Shown here: positions 1 to 5,314 of the stretch, in pieces | Position numbering within the stretch: position 1 is the stretch's first letter | Layout: every line of letters begins with the position of its first letter | Origin: an uncultured Pseudodesulfovibrio sp. | GTDB lineage: Bacteria; Desulfobacterota; Desulfovibrionia; Desulfovibrionales; Desulfovibrionaceae | Assembly (NCBI GenBank): GCA_947259235.1 | Contig: CAMYLL010000207.1 | Coordinates: 1 to 5,461, forward strand | DNA length: 5,461 bases | Reading direction: 5' to 3' | Translations under genes and position numbers: made by a program | Notes under the pieces: model-generated | The model's database searches: none | Seen by the model: only the letters and a program-made list of their open reading frames with translations | What the model was told of the DNA's origin: nothing

Positions 1-136
1 CCAGATACCCGGGTTCACCCTGAGGGTTGGCTTCGGCGATCGCGTCGGCCAGGGCGTCGGCCCAGGCAGGCTCCGCCACGAAGCAGACAGCGGCCAGAAG
101 AGCCAGCATCATAAGAATTTTTTTGGAACGTAACAC
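1..136 (-). CDS. N-terminus of an exported protein of unknown function (cut by window edge)
   Basis: The first 45 codons of a leftward gene are present; the rest lies outside the window. The start is a GTG at 136-134, chosen because a perfect AGGAGGAGG ribosome binding site sits 5 nt upstream. The protein begins MLRSKKILMMLALLAAV: a basic n-region, a hydrophobic core to about residue 21 and an AWA|DA signal peptidase I site after residue 26, so it is a classic Sec signal peptide. The cysteine in the core (AAVC) does not fit a lipobox, so I do not call it a lipoprotein. The visible mature part (DALADAIAEANPQGEPGYL) has no CXXCH heme motif and I do not recognise the family. It follows the ferredoxin-like gene by 80 bp with no convincing terminator between them, so it is probably in the same operon and may be a periplasmic redox partner. 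That role is inference only. Confidence 0.75.
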   Translation of the reverse strand, partial: MLRSKKILMMLALLAAVCFVAEPAWADALADAIAEANPQGEPGYL

Positions 137-141
137 AGTTA

Positions 142-150
142 CCTCCTCCT
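142..150 (-). promoter_or_regulatory. Ribosome binding site fixing the GTG start of the exported protein
   Basis: On the minus strand this reads AGGAGGAGG, a tandem perfect anti-Shine-Dalgarno match ending 5 nt before the GTG at 136-134. The in-frame ATG codons eight and nine codons further in have no such site, so the GTG is the better start. Confidence 0.85.
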
Positions 151-216
151 AAAGTTGTGTTGAACCCCGAAAAATCACCCCGCAGTCACCCGACAACAGG
201 GGTTTGATCCAATAAC

Positions 217-666
217 CTACTCCGGACGCACGAAACTCAGGGCCGAGGCGGTGCAGCCGGTAACGCAGGCGGGGGTGCCGCCGGCATCCACCCGATCCAC
301 GCAGTAATCGCATTTCATGATCTTGCCTGTCAGTTCATTGAAGACCGGCACGGTCCACGGACAGGCGTCGATGCTGGCCTTGCAGCCATCACACAGGTCC
401 ATGTTGACAAGCACGAGACCGTCCTCGCGCTGGTACATGGCCCCGGTGGGGCATGCCGGAACACACTCCGGCTTCTTGCAATGCAAGCACGGCTGGTACT
501 TGAGCTTCGCTGAAGGCTTGCCATCCTTGTCGGCGATGGGGCCTTCGGCAGTCAGCCTGTTGAGCGAAATCCCGGCCGGGACTTTGTTCTTCACCTTGCA
601 GTGAATCAGACAGGCGTCGCAGGCGATGCATCTCTTCTTGTCGAATTTGATCCTGTAAATGGCCAT
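217..666 (-). CDS. Four-cluster 4Fe-4S electron-transfer subunit (PhsB/PsrB/DmsB-like) with one cluster cysteine replaced by Ser
   Basis: This 149-residue ferredoxin-like protein is of the type that carries electrons to or from molybdopterin oxidoreductases. Four cysteine groups are visible: I = C13, C16, C19, C23; II = C60, C63, C68, C72; III = C92, C95, Ser98, C102; IV = C119, C122, C134, C138. The protein has exactly 15 cysteines instead of the usual 16, because motif III reads CDGCKASIDACP where family members have a third Cys. By family knowledge, the group III cysteines bind the cluster farthest from the Mo site (FS4), so that cluster may be Ser-ligated, [3Fe-4S] or absent. There is no Tat or Sec signal and no membrane segment, so it should be cytoplasmic. 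It is shorter than PhsB/PsrB (about 190 residues) and resembles the compact HycB/HydN-sized forms. The ATG at 666 has GAGG 7 nt upstream. It is transcribed divergently from the molybdoenzyme, its likely partner, and upstream of an exported protein. The fold is certain; the partner is inferred. Confidence 0.92.
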   Translation of the reverse strand: MAIYRIKFDKKRCIACDACLIHCKVKNKVPAGISLNRLTAEGPIADKDGKPSAKLKYQPCLHCKKPECVPACPTGAMYQREDGLVLVNMDLCDGCKASIDACPWTVPVFNELTGKIMKCDYCVDRVDAGGTPACVTGCTASALSFVRPE

Positions 667-758
667 TTCTCCACCTCTGAATCAGCGTTTATCCTCGCAG
701 TTTGTACGATAGGCACACTTTTGATTTAAAAAGCAACCCTGGTCAACGGGCTTCCTTC

Positions 759-776
759 TTGTGACAGATTTCTCAA
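759..776. promoter_or_regulatory. CRP/FNR-family (HcpR-like) operator, one mismatch
   Basis: The plus strand reads TTGTGA-CAGATT-TCTCAA, one base off the perfect palindrome TTGTGA-N6-TCACAA. That is the CRP-type motif, and the one reported from comparative genomics for HcpR of Desulfovibrio. It is centred about 100 bp upstream of the ferredoxin-like gene start and 180 bp upstream of the molybdoenzyme start. It lies about 40 bp from the -10-like element at 805-810 on the plus strand and also about 40 bp from a TTTAAA at 725-730 on the minus strand. It could therefore serve either direction. Which regulator binds is not shown by the sequence. Confidence 0.6.
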
Positions 777-802
777 TTAAAGCTTTTCCAGACTGCGATG
801 GT

Positions 803-810
803 ATTATAAT
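803..810. promoter_or_regulatory. Palindromic -10-like element ATTATAAT, usable on either strand
   Basis: The plus strand contains a perfect TATAAT at 805-810, and the minus strand contains TATAAT at 808-803, because ATTATAAT is self-complementary. No good -35 hexamer lies 16-18 bp upstream on either strand, which fits an activator-dependent promoter. On the minus strand the operator at 825-840 would overlap the -35 region. On the plus strand that operator would lie just downstream of the predicted start, where it would tend to repress. The assignment is tentative. Confidence 0.45.
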
Positions 811-824
811 TTACACACTTTTAT

Positions 825-840
825 TGTGACATCTTTCACA
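825..840. promoter_or_regulatory. Perfect CRP/FNR-family operator TGTGA-N6-TCACA
   Basis: The plus strand reads TGTGA-CATCTT-TCACA, both half-sites exact with the canonical 6-bp spacer. It lies 107 bp upstream of the molybdoenzyme ATG and 159 bp upstream of the ferredoxin-like gene ATG, in the shared divergent region. With the near-perfect site at 759-776 it gives two full operators whose centres are 65 bp apart. A CRP/FNR-family regulator such as HcpR is a reasonable candidate, since sulfate reducers use it for respiratory genes, but the regulator gene is not in this window. Confidence 0.7.
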
Positions 841-866
841 TGGCGGTATGTGATTGATGAATGTGA
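836..866. promoter_or_regulatory. Additional TGTGA half-site cluster next to the perfect operator
   Basis: The right half-site of the perfect operator also forms an outward-facing palindrome TCACAT-N6-ATGTGA (836-853). This is followed 7 bp later by a direct copy, ATGTGA (861-866), a 13-bp repeat period. Together with the left half-site at 825, four exact half-sites fall within 42 bp. This may extend the regulator binding region; its function is unknown. Confidence 0.45.
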
Positions 867-935
867 CAGGTCGTTGCTAGCTTCCATCGTGCGGTTGTGC
901 GGTTTCAAGACTTTTCGTTTCATTCCCCGTGCCTC

Positions 936-941
936 AGGAGG
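936..941 (+). promoter_or_regulatory. Ribosome binding site fixing the molybdoenzyme start
   Basis: A perfect AGGAGG lies 5 nt before the ATG at 947. The open frame extends six codons further upstream to a GTG at 929, but that start would place the AGGAGG inside the coding sequence. The ATG at 947 is the supported start. Confidence 0.9.
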
Positions 942-946
942 ATAAT

Positions 947-3037
947 ATGAGTAAGGAATATGTTTACAGCATGTGCGGCATGTGCTCCGTACGCTGTCCC
1001 ATCCAGGTTGAAGTTGTCGACGGCAAGGCCGAGTACATTCAGGGCAACCCCCATGCGGCAGGCATACAGGGCTCCCTGTGTCCGCGCGGAGCGGCCGGAA
1101 CGGCTCTGACCTATGACGAGGAACGCCCGCAGTATCCCATGATCCGTACGGGCGAGCGCGGCGAGGGCAAATGGCGCAAGGTATCCTGGGACGAGGCCCT
1201 CGACTACGTGGCCGACAAGCTCAAGGATATTCAGGCAAAACACGGCAAGGAGTCGGTCCTCTTCTCTGATCGCGGCGGCCCCTACCGCGACTTCTACAGA
1301 GCATTCCTGCGCGGCATCGGCACTCCCAACTACAACAACCACGACTCGGCCTGCGCCAGAAACGTGCAGAACGCAGCCCTTTCCGTTTTCGGATTCGGCC
1401 GCAAGGGCGTTGCCTACGACCTCAAGAACGCCAAACACGTCATCCTGCAGCAGCGCAACATCTTCGAAGCCATCAACGTGGCCGAGGTGAACAACCTGCT
1501 GGGGGCCATGGAAAAAGGCTGCAAGCTCTCGGTCATCGACATCAGAGCCAACGTCCCGGCCACCAAGGCGGACAACTTCTATCTCATCCGCCCCGGTACG
1601 GACTATGCCTTCAACCTGGCCGTCATCAACGCCCTCATCTCCGAGGAGCTCTACGACAAACAGTTCGTGGCCGACTGGTTCAACGACTTTGACGTCCTCA
1701 AGGACTTCGTGGCCCAGTATACCCCGGAGTGGGCCGAGGCCGAGACCGGCGTCAGCGCCGAGTCCATCCGCGACCTGGCCCGCCAGCTGAGCGAGGCCGC
1801 ACCGTCCGTGCTGTGGCATCCGGGTTGGATGACCGCCCGCTATGACGACTCCTTCTACATGTCGCGCACCATCTACATCATCAACGCCCTGCTCGGCAGC
1901 GTCGGGGCCAAGGGCGGCCTGCCGCTCATGGTCAAGCCCGGTGATGTCGGGGCCAAGGGGCTCAAAAGCTTCATGGAACTCTATCCGAAACCCGAAGGCA
2001 AGCGTGCCGACGGCGTGGGCTGGATGGAAGGCCGCAAGCACTATGACGCTGGCCCGGGGCTGGTCAACCTCGCCTACGATGCCATCGTCAAGGGCGAGCC
2101 CTACCCGATCAAGGCGTATATCGCCCACCGCCACGACCCGCTCATGGCCTTCCCCGACAAGGACGACGTCAAGGCCATGTGGGACAACCTCGAACTGCTG
2201 GTGGCCGTGACCTTCTCATGGTCCGACACCGCATGGCAGGCGGACGTGGTGCTGCCCATCTCGCCCTATCTGGAGCGCGACGACACCATCATGACCAAGA
2301 ACGGAGCCAAACCGAGCTTCATCGTCCGCAACCGGGCCATACAGCCGGTCTACGACACCAAGGCCATCTGGGAGATTTACGCAGGCCTGTCCCGTCGCAT
2401 GGGGCTCAAGGAGCTTGACTACGACAAGATCGAGGACATCTGGAACTTCCAGCTTGAGGGAACCGGCGTGAGCATTGCCGATTTTGCCAAGACAGGCATT
2501 GTGCCCCTGGCCGCCGAGCCGCTGCTCAAGCCCATCAAGGAAGGCGTGTTTAAGACACCCTCCGGCAAGATTCAGATCATCGACGCCAAGCTCGAAGCCG
2601 ACGGCATGCCCTCGCTCAGGCCCTATGTATCGCCCAAGCGGCCGCCCGAGGGGTCGTTCCGCATCACCTTCGGCCGTTGCGCCCTGCACACCCAGGGCCA
2701 CACCGTGAACAACTCCCTGCTCTTCGAGCGCATGCCCGAGAACGTCCTGTGGATACATACGGACAGGGCCAAGGCGCTTGGCATCGTCACCGATGAATAC
2801 GTCACCGTGAGCAGCAACGGCTACTCCGCGAAGATCCGCGCCTTCGTCACGGATTTCATCCACCCTGAGGCGGTCTTCATGATCCACGGTTTCGGCCACA
2901 CCCTGTCTTGCGAATCCCGCGCAATAGGCAAGGGCGCGGCTGACAACCTGCTCATGCCCAAGGGCATCAGGCGTTATGACAAGTCCGGCGGCGCTGTCTC
3001 CATGCAGGAACACTTCGTCCAGGTCGCCAAAGCATAA
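947..3037 (+). CDS. Molybdopterin oxidoreductase catalytic subunit, thiosulfate/polysulfide reductase (PhsA/PsrA) type, without signal peptide
   Basis: This 696-residue Mo(or W)-bisMGD enzyme belongs to the DMSO reductase superfamily. An N-terminal [4Fe-4S] motif is complete (C10, C13, C17, C45) and followed by PRG, as in the PhsA/PsrA group. The stretches YDEERPQYPMIRTGERGEGKW and SWDEAL (residues 56-85) are also typical. The HDSAC segment gives Cys136 as the likely metal ligand; there is no selenocysteine. The core runs to about residue 480 and includes GSVGAKGG and the ADVVLP-SPYLERDD segment (about 424-446). The C-terminal dinucleotide-binding domain (about 569-690) has HTQGHTVNNSLL and a GFGH/GKGAADN region, again PhsA/PsrA-like. 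Classical PhsA and PsrA carry a twin-arginine leader and act in the periplasm. This protein begins MSKEYVYSMC with no leader, and the length matches a mature enzyme, so it is probably cytoplasmic. The likely partner is the divergently transcribed four-cluster protein. The substrate cannot be set from sequence: thiosulfate, polysulfide or another oxyanion are possible. Confidence 0.88.
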   Translation: MSKEYVYSMCGMCSVRCPIQVEVVDGKAEYIQGNPHAAGIQGSLCPRGAAGTALTYDEERPQYPMIRTGERGEGKWRKVSWDEALDYVADKLKDIQAKHGKESVLFSDRGGPYRDFYRAFLRGIGTPNYNNHDSACARNVQNAALSVFGFGRKGVAYDLKNAKHVILQQRNIFEAINVAEVNNLLGAMEKGCKLSVIDIRANVPATKADNFYLIRPGTDYAFNLAVINALISEELYDKQFVADWFNDFDVLKDFVAQYTPEWAEAETGVSAESIRDLARQLSEAAPSVLWHPGWMTARYDDSFYMSRTIYIINALLGSVGAKGGLPLMVKPGDVGAKGLKSFMELYPKPEGKRADGVGWMEGRKHYDAGPGLVNLAYDAIVKGEPYPIKAYIAHRHDPLMAFPDKDDVKAMWDNLELLVAVTFSWSDTAWQADVVLPISPYLERDDTIMTKNGAKPSFIVRNRAIQPVYDTKAIWEIYAGLSRRMGLKELDYDKIEDIWNFQLEGTGVSIADFAKTGIVPLAAEPLLKPIKEGVFKTPSGKIQIIDAKLEADGMPSLRPYVSPKRPPEGSFRITFGRCALHTQGHTVNNSLLFERMPENVLWIHTDRAKALGIVTDEYVTVSSNGYSAKIRAFVTDFIHPEAVFMIHGFGHTLSCESRAIGKGAADNLLMPKGIRRYDKSGGAVSMQEHFVQVAKA

Positions 3038-3062
3038 AAATCCATACACCACCCCCAAAGCG

Positions 3063-3098
3063 AGAGCGGTCGGCATCAACAACGATGCCGACCGCTCT
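3063..3098. terminator. Strong hairpin between convergent genes, probable bidirectional terminator
   Basis: A perfect 15-bp stem (3063-3077 with 3084-3098) closes a 6-nt AACAAC loop, 25 bp after the molybdoenzyme stop codon and 43 bp beyond the murA stop. The tails are only modestly T-rich on either strand (TCAATTT rightward, CGCTTT leftward). It is therefore a strong hairpin with a weak U-tract rather than a textbook intrinsic terminator. Its place between two convergent stop codons supports a shared terminator or 3'-end stabiliser. Confidence 0.7.
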
Positions 3099-3109
3099 TC
3101 AATTTCACG

Positions 3110-3129
3110 GGCCGGGGATGGCCCCGGCC
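3110..3129. terminator. Second GC-rich hairpin just beyond murA
   Basis: A perfect 8-bp stem GGCCGGGG/CCCCGGCC with an ATGG loop lies 12 bp past the murA stop on the minus strand. No T-run follows it. It probably acts with the larger neighbouring hairpin in ending or protecting the murA transcript. Confidence 0.4.
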
Positions 3130-3141
3130 AACTGCCCGCCG

Positions 3142-4398
3142 CTATTCGCTGACCCGCTTGATCCGCGCGCCAACGCCGGAGAGCTTTGCCTCGATATTTT
3201 CGTAGCCACGGTCGAGGTGATAGATGCGCTCGATGGTGGTGGTTCCCTCGGCAGCCAGCCCGGCCAGCACGAGCGAGGCGCTCGCACGCAGGTCAGAGGC
3301 CATGACCGGCGCACCAGTCAACTTGCCCACACCGTGGACCATGGCCGTGCGTCCCTTGAGCCGGACATCCGCCCCCAGGCGCACCAGTTCGAGCACGTGC
3401 ATGAACCGGTTCTCGAAAATCTTCTCCTCGATGGTCCCGGCCCCCTGACCAAAGCACATGAGAGCCATGAGCTGGGCCTGCATGTCGGTGGGGAACCCGG
3501 GATGGGGCAGCGTGGTCACGTCCACGTTCTTGAGCAGACCGTTGGCCCGGCGCACCAGGACATACCCGTCCTCCTCCTGGAGCCAGACGCCCATTTCGCG
3601 GAGCTTGTAGCTCACCGCGTCCAGCTCCTGGAAGGGGCAGTCCAGAATCTCCAGCTCGCCGCCGGTGATGGCGGCGGCCACCATGTAGGTCCCGGCCTCG
3701 ATGCGGTCGGGCATGACCCGGTAGTCGCACCCGGAAAGGGACGGCACACCCTCAATGGTCAGAACGCTTGTCCCCTGGCCCGTGATTTTGGCCCCGCAGG
3801 CGTTAAGGAAGTTGGCCAGGTCCACCACCTCGGGTTCGCGCGCGGCGTTCTCCATGGTCGTGGTGCCCTCGGCCAGACTGGCAGCCATGAGCAGGTTCTC
3901 GGTTCCGCCCACGGTGGGAAAATCAAGGGTGATGTGCGCCCCCTTGAGCCTGCCCTTGCAATACCCCTTGATATACCCTTCGGTAATCTCGAATTTTGCC
4001 CCCATGCGCTCCATGCCGCGCAGGTGGAGGTCCACCGGGCGTGCGCCGATGGCGCATCCGCCGGGCAGGGCCACGCGGGCCTCCCCAAGCCGCGCCAGCA
4101 GCGGTCCGAGGCACAGCACCGATGCGCGCATGGTCTTGACCAGATCATACGGCGCCTCGGGATTCAGGGCCACGCATTCGCTGGTGGCCTCGTTGCCCTC
4201 GAAGGTGGTTTCGCACCCCAGGATGTTCAGGAGTTTGAGAGAGGTTCGGATATCCGCCAGACGGGGGACGTTGGACAGGTTGACCTTGCCCTCGGCCAGC
4301 AGGCAGGCCATGAGGATCGGCAGGGCGGCATTTTTCGAGCCGCTGACCTGGATGGAGCCTTCGAGCGACACGCCGCCTTCAATAATAAGTTTATCCAT
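3142..4398 (-). CDS. murA: UDP-N-acetylglucosamine 1-carboxyvinyltransferase MurA
   Basis: This cytoplasmic enzyme transfers enolpyruvate from PEP to UDP-GlcNAc, the first committed step of peptidoglycan synthesis. At 418 residues it is full length (E. coli 419). Key residues fall at the E. coli numbers: K22-N23 in [10 protein letters not shown]91, the catalytic C115 and R120 in [14 protein letters not shown]305 in HPGFPTD, D369 and R371 in SDLRASASL, and R397 in HLDRGYE. Because C115 is Cys rather than Asp, the target should be fosfomycin-sensitive. The ATG at 4398 is preceded by AAGG at 6 nt spacing and begins with the usual MDKLIIEGG. It lies on the same strand as selB and the SYLF lipoprotein gene upstream, with the oppositely oriented tRNA-His between. 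I see no clear promoter of its own in the 67 bp before it. A long open frame antisense to it is a GC-rich shadow. Confidence 0.98.
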   Translation of the reverse strand: MDKLIIEGGVSLEGSIQVSGSKNAALPILMACLLAEGKVNLSNVPRLADIRTSLKLLNILGCETTFEGNEATSECVALNPEAPYDLVKTMRASVLCLGPLLARLGEARVALPGGCAIGARPVDLHLRGMERMGAKFEITEGYIKGYCKGRLKGAHITLDFPTVGGTENLLMAASLAEGTTTMENAAREPEVVDLANFLNACGAKITGQGTSVLTIEGVPSLSGCDYRVMPDRIEAGTYMVAAAITGGELEILDCPFQELDAVSYKLREMGVWLQEEDGYVLVRRANGLLKNVDVTTLPHPGFPTDMQAQLMALMCFGQGAGTIEEKIFENRFMHVLELVRLGADVRLKGRTAMVHGVGKLTGAPVMASDLRASASLVLAGLAAEGTTTIERIYHLDRGYENIEAKLSGVGARIKRVSE

Positions 4399-4423
4399 GT
4401 ATTACCTTTTTTACTTGTTTTGC

Positions 4424-4452
4424 TTGACCGTGGATGAAACCTTAGCTAAGAA
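4424..4452 (+). promoter_or_regulatory. Probable sigma-70-type promoter of tRNA-His
   Basis: TTGACC (4424-4429), one base from consensus, is followed after 17 bp by TAAGAA (4447-4452), a weak -10. Transcription would begin near 4459, just before the mature tRNA 5' end. The bases after the -10 are C-rich (GCCCCTC), as in the GC-rich discriminators of stringently controlled tRNA promoters. A 10-bp perfect palindrome, CTTAGCTAAG (4441-4450), overlaps the -10. Confidence 0.55.
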
Positions 4453-4465
4453 ATGCCCCTCACAC

Positions 4466-4542
4466 GGTGGGTGTAGCTCAGTTGGTAGAGCACTTGGTTG
4501 TGGCCCAAGTGGCCGTGGGTTCAAGTCCCATCACTCACCCCA
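4466..4542 (+). tRNA. tRNA-His (anticodon GTG)
   Basis: A complete 77-nt cloverleaf can be drawn. The acceptor GTGGGTG (4467-4473) pairs with CACTCAC (4532-4538) with one G-U. The D stem is GCTC/GAGC, and the anticodon stem CTTGG/CCAAG closes the loop TTGTGGC with GTG as anticodon. The T stem GTGGG/CCCAT encloses TTCAAGT. The extra G at 4466 opposite C73 (4539) is the G-1 identity element peculiar to tRNA-His, and CCA is encoded (4540-4542). It sits head-to-head with murA and tail-to-tail with the SYLF lipoprotein gene. Confidence 0.98.
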
Positions 4543-4548
4543 ATGTGC

Positions 4549-5283
4549 CTAATCGGACGGAACCTCGGTTCCGTCCTTTTTCGTTGCCCCGTCGAGCAGC
4601 TTGACCAGGGAACGCGCGCCCTCCGGCACGGTCCCGGTCTCAAAGAGGACATGCTCCGGGCTGCCGTCCGCCACATCGTGGTAGGCGGCGTTGAGCCCCA
4701 CCCGGTTGGACAGCCCGCCGGTGGTCACCCCTATCCCCGCATACAGCCCGGCAGTATCCCCCACGAAGATCACATCACCGGTCTCGACGAACTCGGGCGT
4801 CCTGTTGCCCTCGAAGTCCGCATCGAGGAAAGTGATGGCCGCACGGCCCTGCAAAAGCGCACCGGTCTCCAGCACGTAGCGGACGTCCTCGTCGCGCATG
4901 TACAAGATGATCCCCGAAACACGGGTCACACCGGCCTGCATGCCGATGCCGCCCGTCCCTTTCGTCAGAAAGACCGGTCCGGCCCAGCGCTCTCCGTTAC
5001 GCGCCATGAGCACGCCGTTGCCCCCGCCAAGGGAAAAAATGAAGCTGACGCTACCCATTCCGGGAACGATCATGGCCCCCCTGGCCTGTGCGATAAGCTG
5101 GCGCAGGGTCTTGCCGCGCTCGCCATCAAGCCCGGCACGCAGCGTGGCCTCGGCCGAATTGACCAACCCCTGCGCAGTGGCTTCCGAGCCGGAATTGACG
5201 CTCCGACCGGCGCACCCCGCAAGCAGGAACGATAAAAGTACGGCCAGCAAGACCGATGACGACAGGCGAACTCTTTGTCTCAT
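4549..5283 (-). CDS. SYLF-domain (YSC84-like) lipid-binding lipoprotein
   Basis: This predicted 244-residue lipoprotein begins MRQRVRL, followed by a hydrophobic core and the lipobox LLAGC with Cys24 as the lipidated residue. Residue +2 is Ala, not Asp, so the outer membrane is the likely destination under the E. coli rule. From about residue 36 the SYLF/YSC84 pattern follows: an IAQARGAMIVP segment, a Gly-rich FIFSLGGGNGVLMAR, the WAGPVF motif, GGIGMQAG, a central segment near residues 124-145, and AGLYAGIGVTTGGLSNR near the end. SYLF proteins bind phospholipids; the bacterial role is poorly defined. The start is uncertain. ATGs at 5343, 5310 and 5289 are in frame and none has a good ribosome binding site. 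I prefer 5283 because it gives a compact signal peptide. 5310 is a real alternative because it lies 4 nt after the selB stop and could be translationally coupled. The last codons contain the tRNA-His terminator. Confidence 0.88.
   Translation of the reverse strand: MRQRVRLSSSVLLAVLLSFLLAGCAGRSVNSGSEATAQGLVNSAEATLRAGLDGERGKTLRQLIAQARGAMIVPGMGSVSFIFSLGGGNGVLMARNGERWAGPVFLTKGTGGIGMQAGVTRVSGIILYMRDEDVRYVLETGALLQGRAAITFLDADFEGNRTPEFVETGDVIFVGDTAGLYAGIGVTTGGLSNRVGLNAAYHDVADGSPEHVLFETGTVPEGARSLVKLLDGATKKDGTEVPSD
4555..4581 (+). terminator. Rho-independent terminator of tRNA-His, inside the lipoprotein gene
   Basis: A perfect 9-bp stem GGACGGAAC/GTTCCGTCC with a CTCG tetraloop is followed directly by TTTTT (4577-4581), 12 bp after the tRNA CCA end. 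This is a textbook intrinsic terminator on the plus strand. On the minus strand the stem is followed by GATTAGGCAC without a T-run, so it should not stop the leftward transcript. The stem also encodes residues near the C-terminus (DGTEVPS) of the SYLF lipoprotein. Confidence 0.9.
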
Positions 5284-5314
5284 GAGCATGGCGTAAAGGG
5301 AGTGTATCATGGTG

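Noticed and set aside
181..205. Possible terminator hairpin between the ferredoxin-like gene and the exported-protein gene
   Set aside because: Only four CCCC/GGGG pairs flanking a long loop and a 3-bp GTC/GAC stem can be drawn, with no T-run, so it is too weak to call.
714..822. CACACTTTT repeated exactly 100 bp apart (714-722 and 814-822) in the divergent spacer
   Set aside because: It is a 9-bp direct repeat in an AT-rich 280-bp spacer that could arise by chance, and it does not match a known operator.
929..946. Upstream GTG start (929) for the molybdoenzyme, adding six residues
   Set aside because: The added codons contain the AGGAGG ribosome binding site itself, and the ATG at 947 is ideally spaced from it.
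947..1060. Twin-arginine or Sec leader on the molybdoenzyme
   Set aside because: The N-terminus MSKEYVYSMC enters the [4Fe-4S] motif at residue 10. There is no RR motif or hydrophobic segment, and no in-frame upstream extension long enough to hold one.
920..2134. Long minus-strand open frame (404 codons) opposite the molybdoenzyme gene
   Set aside because: It is the antisense shadow of a GC-rich, strongly codon-biased gene. Its translation is rich in Val, Gly, Asp and His with no recognisable motifs, and the plus-strand product is unmistakable.
2216..3082. Minus-strand open frame (288 codons) opposite the 3' half of the molybdoenzyme gene
   Set aside because: Antisense shadow with low-complexity composition. 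It also runs through the terminator hairpin at 3063-3098.
3085..4437. Plus-strand open frame (450 codons) opposite murA
   Set aside because: Antisense shadow. murA on the minus strand has every catalytic residue in the expected position. The plus-strand frame starts inside the hairpin loop region and has no family features.
4498..5235. Plus-strand open frame (245 codons) starting inside tRNA-His
   Set aside because: It begins within the tRNA anticodon region and is antisense to the SYLF lipoprotein gene, so it is not a gene.
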